A stretch of DNA of 64,000 nt, from the NCBI GenBank assembly GCA_013400155.1, contig VXBM01000026.1:1652024-1716023 (forward strand), in the 5' to 3' direction. This document shows, piece after piece, positions 13,515 through 25,530 of the stretch; positions within the stretch are counted from its first letter, which is position 1; every line of letters begins with the position of its first letter. This stretch comes from Helopsaltes ochotensis. Taxonomy: Eukaryota > Chordata > Aves > Passeriformes > Locustellidae. The position numbers and the translations under genes are program-made. The notes under the pieces were generated by a model that saw nothing but the letters and a program-made list of their open reading frames with translations, was not told the DNA's origin and made no database searches.

Positions 13515-13965
13515 TTATGTATTGCAAGATTTATATTTTACCACCCTAACTTGTTCCATTGAATATAAACCATGCACATTGGTTTGACAATCTCTTGTAT
13601 GTATTTGAAATGTTCCCCCAGTATTGTAGATTACCTAGTGAAAGATCTTTTCACACATTACACAGTCGTATTACTTGTATTGTCACTGTGAATTGTGAGG
13701 AGAAACTGTATTAAAAATTCCTTTCAAAAGAATGTGGACTGAAAGAGAAAAGAATTAAAAAATAAGGTAGGCTCTGGTACCCTTACTGTTTATAGTGAAA
13801 CACATATACATGGTAGTTTTGATGGAATTCGAATGCATATTTATTACTGGAATCTGCACCTTGCTGTAAAATGCAGTCTAAAGAACAAATAAAGAGCAAT
13901 GCATAGAAAGTAAAGATGTCAGATAGCAAAATGTCTCTTTTTAAAAGCCTGTCTTTTTCACAAGC

Positions 13966-13987
13966 CTTTTTATGAACTTTTTATGAA
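13966..13987. repeat. 11-bp tandem duplication
   Basis: CTTTTTATGAA occurs twice back to back with no mismatch, typical of replication slippage. Confidence 0.9.
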
Positions 13988-14857
13988 GTTTCTGGAGCAG
14001 ACCAAAATAATTATGGAAAAATGACCTTGAGGTTTATGCTGTGTTCAGAACAGTGACTTGTCCAATTGCTGTAGGAAAGGATGGCAGATTGTGATTGATG
14101 TTTTCAGAAGAACTACAAAGTGAAGTATATGAATGGTACCTTAGGTTTCTAACCATGTATGACAAATGCTGGCACTGTGAGAAGCTCTTTATCCCCAGAT
14201 GCTGTGAAAGCACATAACAAATTTCATATGGATGAGCCTATGAGTAGACTACCTAAAGAGCTAATCTAAAATCTCATTTTCAGAATTGATTCTGGTGTTT
14301 CAGAAGAGAACATATCCCTGAATATAGATCTTATATCAGGAGGATTAGGACGTCAGTGATTAATATGAATTTCATTTTTAGACACGTTGTGGGATTTTGA
14401 TGGCATATATAAAACACTGAACTTGTTGAACAGCACGTCCCATTTCAATTACTGTTTTAATGAAGAAATGACTTTTACAAGGAAAAACCCTCATGGGCTT
14501 AATATTATAAAAAGCTGCTTCTTCCACTATTCCCCTCCATCCCCTTTAAATCAGGTACATAGTTGTTCTCAATAAAACAACAACGTAGTCATTATTCTGC
14601 CAGGCTGTGCCATATTTTACAATGAAGCAAACCATCTCTTGTCTCTTTTATGTTTACTTACCCCTCTGCAGCTCCATTAGTGCCTTGGGGAAGAGAACAA
14701 TTTGAATGGAGACTAGTGACAGGTTTTAAAAAAACATTGCTAGACAGTTACCTAATTCCCATCCCAGGTCAAAGTGCTTTGAGTATGCTGTCAGCCTTTT
14801 AGCTGACATTTAATTTTAATTTAATTTTTTTAAAGGGATTTGTGTATATGATAGCCA

Positions 14858-15402
14858 TGGAATACACAGAACCACGGAACAGGTTGGAAGGGACCACTGG
14901 AGGTCATCTGGTCCAACTTCCCTGCACAAAGTCCCATAGAGAGTGCTCAGGATTTTGTCCAGGCAGCTTTTGACTATCTTCAGCAAGGGAGAATTCACAA
15001 CCTCTCTGGACAATCTGTTCCAGTGCACTGTTACCTGCACAGCAAAGAAGTTCTTCCTCACATTCTGTTGGAACTTCATCAGCATGATTTTCTGCCTGTT
15101 GCCCCTGTCCTATTGATTGGCACTGCTGAGAAGAGTCTACCTCCATTCTTTTCTCTTGGTATTTTCCAGGCTAAACAGGACAAGTTCCTTCAGATTTTCC
15201 TCATAAATGAAATGCTTCAGTTTCCAATCATCTTTGTATAAATGTGTTAGAGAATCAAGAATGTCCATGGCTCTTGTCCTGAGAAACACAGAACTGGACA
15301 CAAATGCTCCAGGTGTAGAAGGAAAGGTTCACCTCCTCAACCTTCTGTTGAACAATGCTGTTCCTAATGCATGTCAGGATACCACTGGCCTTCTTGGTCA
15401 GT
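14858..15402 (-). mobile_element. CR1 LINE fragment, about 0.55 kb
   Basis: On the plus strand the piece starts with a worn tail (GAATACACAGAACCACGGAA) and then GGTTGGAAGGGACCACTGG AGGTCATCTGGTCCAAC-type sequence. It continues through CTCTCTGGACAATCTGTTCCAGTG, the CAGAACTGGACACAAATGCTCCAGGTGT block and a final GGATACCACTGGCCTTCTTGG block. This order is the reverse complement of the CR1 ORF2 C-terminus plus 3' UTR. The minus-strand frame reads VRKNFFAVQVTVHWNRLSREVV, interrupted further upstream by stops and shifts. It is the longest simple CR1 piece in the left half and clearly dead. Confidence 0.93.
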
Positions 15403-18400
15403 TTGGGGTGAGTGAAAGGTTTCTACAGCACTTGAATGGCGAGAAGAAAAACACAAAGCACCAGTCCAATTTCAGTCACTTGTGCTTTATTATGTTGCAT
15501 TTTAAATTAGACCTACTTTTGATTAATAACTATGAAACTTGAAGCCTGTTTTCTAAATTAGTCTGGAATTTTTTTGGCTGAGAAAGGCATTACTGGACAT
15601 AAAGCATTTTCCCTCACCTCTTACCTTTATGTGTGTAATGTGAAAACTGACATGAAATACAAAACCTAAATTCTCATTCTGTTGTTTTCCATTCATAGTA
15701 ATTACGTACATAAATATTCTTCATTATTTACTTAACCCATCCCTTTTCTCAGCTCATCTGCATTTGAACCCTCCATTTTTTTCAATTAAGATGTAAGAGA
15801 AGATAGAGGATGTTTTCAGCTATGGGAAATGCTATCACAAAGTCATCAGTTTTCTCCCTGATGAATTGTCCACTAAATTCTTTAAATATAGCAAAATAAA
15901 GGTTTGAGATCAATTGATTGAATATTTTAAGCTTTCTGTCACTGTCTGAAATTTTGAACCCTCATCTTCCTTCAAAATCAGAATGAGTGTGTTTGAGTGA
16001 AAAATCCCTCTTTGTGAAATATTAATGATAAGGACATAGTACACATTTATGTAAGTGATAAAGGCCAGGTTCCTGTGGTTAAAAAAGCATTGAAACTTAC
16101 AGTCATCATTTCATAAATGGTGCCAGTGTTTGAATGTCATTCACCAGGGAGTTATGATTCACAACTCTTTTCGATACGTTTTGCTCTGTTGGCAACATAA
16201 GAAACCTGTGGAACTGCAGGAGTCCTTTTTCACATAATGCACTGAAATTGCCTTTGAAAACATGTGCACAAGGTGTCTTTTATTTTTCAGACAGAAATAT
16301 AGAATGGATAATGTATAAATTCTTAGAAAATAATATAAAAAAGTCCTTGGTGTTGTTTTTAAATGTCAATAGCAATTTTATTTTTATGTGACAATTAAAT
16401 AATTAAAATAAAATTAAAATAATAATGATATTTTTGTAATAACTAAGTAAGATACAAGAGATTTCAATTGGTTCAAAGTAACCACCTCTATTCTTTGAGG
16501 GCTTCTCTTGACAGAGATTTTCTATCTTCCTTAGAACAGAACAGGGAAGCTATTTGGATACATAATTTTTATTTGGATGGAGGATAATTTTTTCTTCCAA
16601 AGCAGTTATGAAACTGTATTTCCACTTAATCCTTTGTTTTATTTTTTTTCTTCTGGATTACATCACCCAGCATCTGTCCAAATCTCTCCCTATGGGTGCC
16701 ACCAGTATGTTGTGGAGACCACAAAACCCCATTTCAGGACTGCAGTGGGTTCTGTGGGCTGAAGACACTTGACTCATAAATCCCTACTGGTGCTTTCTTT
16801 TTCAGGTTCTGTTACTCATTTTTATTGGTCTCAGAATAGATTAAGAATGGATTATGGGCTCACAATAATTTATGGAGTTAAAACAGCAAATGGCTCTTTA
16901 GTATAACTTCAGTTTGACCACCTCATTCATGAGATGAATCTACTTTTATAAATAGCATTTTATGTGGTCACTGTGTCTCTCAGATGTGTATTCAAAGAGT
17001 CCCCAAAGTTTTTTATTTGCTTCTTTCTCATTTTTAAATATTATCCAAAGCCTTTGAGCTTCTGGGTTTGACATAACTGTGTGCATTTCAGGTATTTTTT
17101 AAGCAGTCTCTGTGGTTCTGAAAATATTTTCCATGCTGCTTCAATGGGTGACCTTTCTCTGTAACGCTTCCTCAAAAATAACCTGTAGAAAATAATTGTT
17201 CCATCTTCGGTCTCATACAACTTCTGACAATGTGCAAATGTTCAGAAAGCAATTAGTAGTCAAGCTTGGCAGGAAGGAAGGGAATAGAGCTTGTTCTTTA
17301 CTACATAAACAGATAAAGTCAACTGTTTGAGTTTGCTGAAGCTTATGGAAGCATCTCGCCTCACAAATAGACATCCTTAGGGTTGTATTAGATGTTAACA
17401 CAGACATTCATTGTTATTCCTTCTTGTAGGAACATTAAATCAGCCTTGAAAATTGTCAGAAAAATTTATTGACCCTAGCCTGAAGATTCAGGTTGGATGC
17501 TTTTGACTCTGGAAATGTATTTCATATCAACATTTAATATGATATTATCATTTTGATACCTTTCTATTCATTGAGTTTCTGGAAAAAGCTTTTATAAGTC
17601 TTCCATCCAAGTGCTGAAAAAAAACCCCCATGTAAAATAGATAGAATCTTAAGCATATTCTTACTCAAATAAAATAGTTTTAATATGATGGATTTAAATC
17701 AGGTCTTAAGGCATTTGTGATGTGCTTCTTCAAATTTAGCCACTTACATTGTCAACACCACACAATCTACCTATTTTATCTTTTGACCTGACTACAGATA
17801 AAGTATTTTTCCTTACAACTTTAGCAGTTATACATATATACAAATATACCTACATACTTTACTTTTTAAAGCAATCATATGCTGCTTTGACTTTGAAAAA
17901 GATGCTTATTGAAAAATTTTAATGGCTATCTTGAGTCAATATTGATAAAAACATAAAATGCAGTACAAAAATATCAATTTAATTTGGATTATCTGGATTT
18001 GATGACTGACATGTTGAATGGCAGCTGCTGCCATATAAAAATACTGTAATAATTGAGATAGAATAAAACAGACAAAAAGAGTTCCTGTAAAGAACAGCTA
18101 GAGGAATGTTGTTAAAGATTTCAGAAAGGACACATGTTTGATGGTAAGATATCCTGGAGTCTTGCTGCATTTCCTGGGATTAAAGAAAGAAGTTCTTTTA
18201 ATTCTGTAATAACATTTGAGTCATGTATTTGCTGGATGTGTTTGTGAAGCAAATAATTTTTTACCCTGTACATTTGGTCAGCCATCAGGGTAGGTCAGCC
18301 TACCTTCTATGGATATTATAACTTTTTTGCTTATTCCCTGTGCAGGCAACCTATGGTCTGCTTGACCATCTTCCTCAGATAATGTAGGATACAATTCCAG

Positions 18401-18770
18401 TTAATTTTAGAGTTTTGAATTTAAGTTCTAACAATTGCCAGACCTGTTTGGATTTCTGGTCATCTTTTAGTGGTTTGGGGGGTTTTTGTTTGTTTGTTTG
18501 TTTGTTTTCTGATGTAAATAAATTAAACCTGCTTCCTTTTTTCCTAAAAAAAAGGGATATTAAGGGTTTGTTGGCCAAACATGTCTTCCTACTGTCAGGC
18601 ATTACTTGTGTTCACTTTTCTGTGTTCTCTCTTTCCTACTTTATAATCCTAAGTATAGAATAATTTGGGATAATTAGGATTTTTTTTTCCAGCTCAATGC
18701 TCTGCTCTTTTAGGAGATTCTTTTAAGAATCTTTCTTTTCTATGGAAGACATATCCTAACATTTTCTTAA
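15403..18770. other. AT-rich stretch without recognised features
   Basis: No gene or clear repeat, apart from a short T/G run at 18476-18508 (GGGG followed by repeated TTTG units). Open frames are short and overlap on both strands. Confidence 0.55.
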
Positions 18771-19479
18771 CTATTTCAGTGCAATGTCGTCTGGTGAGTC
18801 TGAAGATCTGACATATTTTGATTCATCTTTTGCTTTCTTCATCCTTCTAATACACTTGAAAGACATTCTTCTCCTCCTCTTCCCTTCCCAATTTGTTAAC
18901 TACCACTCACCTTTGCCTGATGTGTTTGGCTTTGGGGCAGAAGCCATTCTTCGATCCAGACTATCTTAAACTGTGTGTCTGGCTACTCTGCCAGTGCTAA
19001 TCGTGGTTTTGACTACCATACTTTCCACTGCACCTGTTTCTGGCTTAATTAATAAATGCTCCATTTGTTTCTAGAGTAGTAGCCCATTCATCTTCAGCTG
19101 CAGTGCTTTCCACTTTTTCCATGAAAAATTTCTCTGTGCTAATCATGCTGTTATCAATCCTCTCTTCATACTGTGCAGTTTTCTGGCATGTGACAACTCC
19201 TGCTCCTGTTTTATTTTTGATGGATCTTCTTGCTGCCTTTCCTTTTTCTTTTAATTTTCCCAAGACACCCACTTGTCTTTTGAGAATGGGCACAGCAGGA
19301 AAACTTCTGTGATGTCACATTGGTTCACACTCAGAACCCCACTCTCCTGGCTGTTTTAGTCCCTTTCTGTTATTGGTTGCATCAATGGTATAAGACCATA
19401 GCTTCTCTCCCTTAATCCTTCAGGCAGAAGACTGGTGGTCTTTTTTTTTCTCAAGAAACTGAAGATCATCTAATAATTT
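18771..19479 (-). pseudogene. Possible decayed coding sequence (unknown parent)
   Basis: I do not recognise this sequence, but the minus strand reads like a damaged protein. One frame spans 19479 to 19048 (144 codons) with only two stops (TGA at 19422-19420 and 19317-19315). It includes GEKLWSYTIDATNNRKGLK and a basic segment LGKLKEKGKAARRSIKNK. It then ends at TAA 19047-19045. A second frame, overlapping by about 17 bases, continues from 19064 down to 18774 with KPETGAVESMVVKTTISTG and DSLDRRMASAPKPNTSGKGE, broken by stops at 18968-18966 and 18902-18900. The pattern (few stops, one frameshift, balanced amino acids) suits a processed pseudogene or other dead retrocopy. Against this, the plus strand is pyrimidine-rich, which by itself gives K/E/R-rich minus-strand frames. 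There is no clear poly(A) tail. Confidence 0.3.
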
Positions 19480-19842
19480 TTAATTCTCTGTTTTCCAACA
19501 ATCTGTGAGATGTAGCCCAGAATATCAAAGATTATAGGTGTCTTTGTGTGGTATCCTTGATCTTTCAAGATTTTAAGACTGATTTTATAACTTTAAAGAC
19601 TAAACTAATTTTCTGTTCAACAATAAAATTTCTACTCACTGTAATAACATTTTTTCTGCTTATGCTCACCATTGCATTCAATTTTTAACTATATATTTAT
19701 ATATCATCAATGTACAGTATTAATTTCTTTCATACTTATTTGCAATCTTTTTATATTTACCCTTCCTGCCAGACTTGAATGAAAATTATTAAACCCACTA
19801 TGCTCTTCAGAATAAAATATCCTGGGTAAATAAAGCATGGGC

Positions 19843-19845
<3 letters not shown>

Positions 19846-19878
<33 letters not shown>
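19846..19878. repeat. poly(T) run, 33 bases
   Basis: An uninterrupted T homopolymer. It would be the tail of something on the minus strand lying at higher coordinates, but I recognise no element there before the CR1 at 20175. Confidence 0.9.
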
Positions 19879-19881
<3 letters not shown>

Positions 19882-20174
19882 GCCCTTCTTGTTGGTAGAA
19901 AATAAATTGGTTTTTTGTTGAATATTAAAGTAGATCCAATCAGATTTCAATCCTTTCAACCTTTTCCTCTACAGCAAAGGCATCTGACAGAAGTCTTCTT
20001 TTTGTGTCAATTACCAATCTGTTCATCATTAGTTCTCATCTGAGCTACTTCACAGTGGGCCATAACTAACAAAATTTGCTCTACTAGTTTGACTAGTAGA
20101 AGTACTTTCATATGGCCTGGCTTTATCTTGTCACAGGAAAAAACATGTCATCAGTGTCCTCTCCCAGGCAAAGA
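19879..20174. other. Short unique stretch between poly(T) and CR1
   Basis: Nothing recognised. Confidence 0.5.
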
Positions 20175-20312
20175 GTCATTGAATGGTTTGGATTGCACAG
20201 AATTTTTACAGACCATCCAGTTCAGCCCCACTGCCATGGGCAGGGACATCCTCCCCTAGAACGGATTTCTCAAAACTCACTCAGCCTTGCCTTGAACAAT
20301 TCTGGGGACAGA
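20175..20312 (-). mobile_element. CR1 LINE fragment, short 3' piece
   Basis: The plus strand reads TCATTGAATGGTTTGGATTG, then CCACTGCCATGGGCAGGGACA and a GCCTTGCCTTGAACAATTC block, in the order of a reverse-complemented CR1 3' UTR. About 140 bases remain. The plus-strand open frame covering it is incidental. Confidence 0.85.
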
Positions 20313-21648
20313 GCATATTACTGGCAATACCAAGGAATCCTACCTGAGAAATCACAGTGTTACTTCTTTTAACAGGACTCGTTATGTTCAGTCTTTTACC
20401 TTCCTTGGCCTTTAGAGGTGATCTATTGGTTTAATCTATTTAATGAGAGACCATTGCTGATATCTTTTTTCTTTTCGGATCACTCCCATGCTCCAAATCT
20501 GGAAGATGAACTTCTCTTTTACGATTCTTGCCCCCTCCCTCTATTTTTCTTTCCAGGTAGGGAAAGTTAATTAACTCAAGCCTTGTCAGCCACATATCTC
20601 CTAGTCCTTCCAGTCTGCTTAAGCACTTCCTTTCCTGTCAATAAAGAGGAATGTATCTCATCCAATATTTTTTTACCTATAAACTGACTTTAATCCTGCA
20701 AGGTGCAGCATGTCAGTAAATCGTGTCATCCTTAACAAGTCCAGCTGATTCCAGAGGGGTTTATATTTCAGATATGTAAGCATCAGATTTCATGGGGCTT
20801 GGTGAAGACTTGTGCTTACCTAAGATGACATTGTCCCTCACATAATGCTGGGCTAAGAAGTGGGATGTGGTTTATAGCAAAAACTGAGAAATCTGAGAGT
20901 CCAATTTTTTTCTTTTTCTTTTTCATTTTGACTAAAAGTTTCTGCTACGAGAAGAGATTCTTCTATGCACTACCTGCATATCTGAGTAGAGTCATTTAAT
21001 CAGACAGAGCCTATGGAGAAAGAACAGGAAGATAGCTTTGGTTTCACTCCTTGCACTCTCAGTGTCTGACTTGACAGCTGTCAAACTCCTTCGTAAGACA
21101 GGAACACTTTTAAAATTTGATATTTAAGCAGAAGCTTCCCGGGATGAAACAATATCTTTGCTAGCACACACTTGTTCTGTCATTCAATCCTATTTTAAAG
21201 TATCCAAAGCTCATTCAAATCCATCAGCCTTAAACAAGTGTGATGAGACAAATGATCTGGCCTGGTAATGAAGCTTTAAATCCTACTAACAAAAGCGTAA
21301 GGATAGAGAAGGTACAGAGAATTAGCACAGATTCACTGTGTCTGTGCTAAATTTTGCTTATAAGTGTTGTATTAAACATTTAAAAGTACATTTTCAAAAA
21401 TACATGGGGCTTTCACTGCAAAATTTTCAGTGACACTAATGGGCATCACATGATTCATTTCCCACACACAGCTTTGAACATCCACTCTGTTCTGTCCTAT
21501 ACATTTTCTTCTGCCAGAGTCATCATTGCAACATCTCAGCCCCTTTGAATAGTGCTGCAAACTCAGTGGGTCATATTTTTCATGAGTGACTTCTTCTTTT
21601 ACATATGCTCTTAATTTTTTATATTTTGTTTGTAAATTAAAGGTTTCA

Positions 21649-21678
21649 ATGCAGCTATACTCGATGCAGCTATACTCG
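21649..21678. repeat. 15-bp perfect tandem duplication
   Basis: ATGCAGCTATACTCG is repeated twice back to back with no mismatch (21649-21663 and 21664-21678). The perfect identity of non-repetitive units suggests a recent event. Confidence 0.95.
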
Positions 21679-21693
21679 CATGAAAGTAGCTCG

Positions 21694-21720
21694 TTCCCTT
21701 CCTTCCTTCCTTCCTTCCTC
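21694..21720. repeat. (TTCC)n microsatellite
   Basis: About six units of CCTT. This is the complementary motif to the large (GGAA)n array at 43205-43461. Confidence 0.9.
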
Positions 21721-21787
21721 TTAAAACCAATTTAACTTAAAAGAAAAAAAAAAAAAAGCTTTTTACTCACAGTTGTTCACATAAACT

Positions 21788-21807
21788 TGGAGTAAAGTGG
21801 AGTAAAG
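21788..21807. repeat. 10-bp tandem duplication
   Basis: TGGAGTAAAG occurs twice in a row without mismatch. Confidence 0.85.
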
Positions 21808-23429
21808 AAAAGAAATTTACAAGTGTGCAAATTTTCTAAAGCCTGTGTCCAGTTAACAAATCTTTTAGCTGCTCTTGGGGTCAGTAAACCCAAGGATCTC
21901 TATTGCATAACAAGGCTCAAACTTGCCATACATGACTTTTTAAAAATTTCTTTAAGCCGCTCCAATTATCAATGGATAATGATATAATGATATATAAATC
22001 AATAATTTTATATCACAGCTGTGTCATAGGTCATCTCAATTTTTTATTTCAATTACTTACTTAGTATTTCATTGGTCAGACATATACCTTTTCATGTAAC
22101 TTTTATGAGTGTGCAATGTGTTAGAAGAAAATTTTATCTTAAAATGAATAAGATTTTTAAAATCAACTTTTTCCCTATAGCAAACTCAAATACTAAGAAA
22201 AAGATAGAACTGTCTTTTGAAAGATATCACAAAAGATAGTTTTTAAAAATAAATGAATGGGGGGTGGTTAGCAACAGTATACCAGCATATAGCAACACTC
22301 CAGTGTTAAAATATTGAATTTACATAGTGGAACATTATTGACTGATTTTTAGCAGAACCTGTATATTTTAAAAATTTCAGCCATCATTGGTCTGATATGC
22401 ATGAACAATTCCTATATTACAGACTGTCAATGTAGCATTGGGAGTGAGGTCTAGGACTATTAATAAGATTTTAATCTTTCATTACCTGAGGTGTTCAATA
22501 ACATTTTGCTTTGCTGTGAAGAAGCTGGGCAATTTATAGAATTGCATCCTTATGCAAGTAAAAATAAAAGGGTACTTTTCACAACAACATCACATCCATA
22601 CTTAGTCTAAGAAAGTCTAAATATTTACCTCATTACAGGGGAAGAACAGGAAGGATTTAGTAGTCAATGTGGATAATAGAGTAAGAAAGAAGAAAAGATA
22701 TGCATACCTTAGATGACACATTTTGTGAATTTGATGAGAGAGTTTTACTTCCTGGCACTAGGCTGATAATCTCTTTCCCATCCCCAACACCACAGCATCA
22801 GCAACAATGAAATTCTCAGCTCTCAGCACCTCCAAAAATAGGGTGGTGAGAAAATATGCCCCTGGAAACCCAGCATGGCATTTTAAGATGTGAAAATGAA
22901 GCATTTGTGGAACAGCAGAGAGAAAGAGATTTTTTTCAACAAAATGACCACCTTTTGGTCACTCATAAGTCTCCCATCAGGGATTAGGTGACGAAAACTG
23001 AAAAATAGGGTTAATTACTTCCAACAGAAGTGCCAGGTCAAACAGACCAAAAAGTTATTTTCTTTCTCTTTATTCAGGGGATGTAAATTGTGCATTAGAA
23101 GCAAAGATTTCTCTACATGGTACAATGGAAAAGAATCCAGAACTTTTACACCCAGGGAGCCTTTGAAAGCTATTTTTAAAGCTGTTTTTTTTTTCTGCAG
23201 GGTTCTACTGAGCTTAATGAACCTAGTGGGCTTGGCAGGCAGTCCTGCTGGCTCGAGCAGCCTGTGGGAAGTGGGGTTACTCTGGAGCTCATCCATCTCC
23301 ACATCACATCTCAAAGCAGCAGCTCTACCAGATGTGCTAATGGAACAGTTCTGCCAGCCCAGCTGATAAGCACTTACATTTTTAAATTCCTTGCATGCTA
23401 AATTTAAATTACCCCTTTACACTTAAAGG

Positions 23430-23465
23430 CACACACACACAAACACACACACACACACACACACA
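23430..23465. repeat. (CA)n microsatellite
   Basis: About 36 bases of alternating C and A with one interruption (CAAACA). Confidence 0.95.
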
Positions 23466-25361
23466 TGCTAACAGGCAAGTCAACTACAAGCCTAGCAAGC
23501 ATAATAGTGTGCAGATGAAGGCTGCACAAACCATTTGCACATTCCTTGCAAATCCCAGTTCAAACTAGGCATTTTATTAAATCTGTATTGAAAATATCTC
23601 CTTCACAGAAAGAGTTTGTGTAACTATTTCTAACAGCATTGTTACTCCTGCTGTTTGAATTCACAGGCTGATATGTAGCAAGTTGATGGCTAAGGAGGTT
23701 TACCTTGCTGCATTAAAGTGGGATATAGAAATGCAATAAATCTTATTTCAAATAACAAAATATAAAAGCCAAGGAATTTATTAGGTCCTTTAAAAGCCAT
23801 TATAAGTTTCTAACAACTTTACTGTAAGATTTTAAAGTCTCACCAAAATGAAGCAAATCAGTAGAAATTAATATTAAGTCGAAGTATTACAATGAAACAT
23901 TTTTACTCTTAAAAGAAAAGAGAGCATTGATCGCAAAGTCCAGGAAGGCAAAAAGGTGCCATCATCTGCCCCAGGGGTGAAAATAAGAAGTATATTATAA
24001 TTTACTTGCAGAAATTATTGTGCTATTGGTGCAAAGCCATTTAATCTCCCTCTGTAAACTCATCAAGTCTGTTTGTCCTCTCAAGTTCCCTTGCTTCTAA
24101 CTTGCCCTTTAATTAAATTTCTCTAGGACTTGAAGGAGAAACTGTGTATGAGCTTGACATCTCTCCAGTGGAATCAATATCAATAATTCTGCTGATGTCA
24201 CTGGAGAACAATCAGGCCTTATGACACACTAAAGAACCTAATCAGGAAATTTATAGAAGTAGTTGTACACTCTAAAGAGTCGTATGAGTGCAGGGACGGT
24301 CCAGTAATATCCCAAAAGGGACTTACACTCCAGCCTGAAATTGTGCAGGTCTTCTTTCCTTCTACTCTTTCCCCTTGATTGTGGGAATGTTTTAAAGAAG
24401 GTTTGGTCTTGATATCATAGGCTGCAAAGTTGGAAAAAAAGAGTTAGGCAGGGGGCAATACTGATGTCTAAACTTGTGGCACCTACTGATTAACAAACCA
24501 CCCTTGAGCTTTTCTTAATATCACTTTATTGCCTTTTCCTACATTAATGCTTGACAAACACAGAGAAGAAACCTAATTTATGTGTTTCCAATGGGTAGAC
24601 TTCAGAAGCATACAAATGTACGCAAAGTATTTAAGCAGGGCATTTTCACAGCGTCACTTCTATAGGAACACCTAATATGCCACTGCAGATTACAGACTAA
24701 AACTACTGGAGAGGAGTGCAGGCCAAGACAATGCCTGAGAACAGGACTGTTCTCATAAACCTTTTCTCAGACTCCTGTTTTGGGTTCTGATCTTTGCATT
24801 TTTTAGTTTAACATGGTTTCACTGGAGTATGAACCAAAGAGATTGCAGAGCTAGGAGACCTTTGAATAATGGGAAGAGGCGAACTGAAAAATTGGATTCC
24901 TTCAAGCTTCGTGGCCCAAGTGCTCAACCTAAACCTAAGTCACCATATTTATCTCCCCACCCAGCCTCCCAATGGTCAAAATACTTGGTTAGACAGTGAT
25001 ATTTTTCTGTCAAAACTCAACAAGTTGCTGGGTCTATAACCTTTGAGGAGTAAAAATTAGTCATTTTTATCTCACAGGCAAAGAGCTTTGAAGATTATAT
25101 AACCTGAGTAGCAACAACAAGATAGTTCATAAAAATGGAAATTTCTGGCCTTCTGTTTTAAACATAATAATAATTGGTTCACTGAAGCATCCAGACTTGG
25201 TGGGGGAGAAAGGGAGGAAATGTTTTGGGGGTTATATTTGGCTTATTCTTAGTGATTTTTCAATATTTTAATTGTGTTGAAAATTCATATCTGTGGGGAA
25301 ACTATTTATATTTTCAATTTAAATACTTGATATTTAGTGTTCTGACTGGCTGAAGGGAGTT

Positions 25362-25530
25362 CAGAGACTGATGTGTTCCATTACTTGCCACATCCACATA
25401 ATTTTTGAGTACTTCCAGGGGTGGTGATTGCACCACTTCCCCGGGCAGTCTGTTCCAGTGCCTGACTACTCTTCCAATGAAGAATTTTTTCCTCATATCT
25501 AATCTAGACCTTCCCTGGTTGAGGGGGTTG
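25362..25530 (-). mobile_element. CR1 LINE fragment, ORF2 C-terminus
   Basis: The minus strand reads MRKKFFIGRVVRHWNRLPGE followed by VVQSPPLEVLKNYVDVA, the conserved C-terminal end of CR1 ORF2. On the plus strand the typical CCGGGCAGTCTGTTCCAGTG and CCTCATATCTAATCTAGACC blocks are present. Both the 3' octamer tail and most of the element are missing. Confidence 0.9.

Larger units (their letters stand above)
6898..14857. other. About 8 kb AT-rich stretch, no genes recognised
   Basis: No open frame exceeds about 92 codons and none shows a known domain. A 17-base poly(A) lies at 8502-8518 and a poly(T) at 10558-10571. A short patch at about 6960-7060 faintly recalls the MIR SINE core. A hairpin (13491-13514) and an 11-bp duplication (13966-13987) are listed separately. 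The part from about 8890 to 9300 is free of low complexity and could be conserved non-coding DNA, but that cannot be judged here. Confidence 0.55.
20313..25361. other. About 5 kb mostly unique sequence
   Basis: No gene recognised. It contains small tandem duplications, a (TTCC)n and an (AC)n microsatellite (listed separately). The part from about 23480 to 24240 is free of low-complexity sequence and has the look of conserved non-coding DNA, which is an impression only. Confidence 0.55.
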
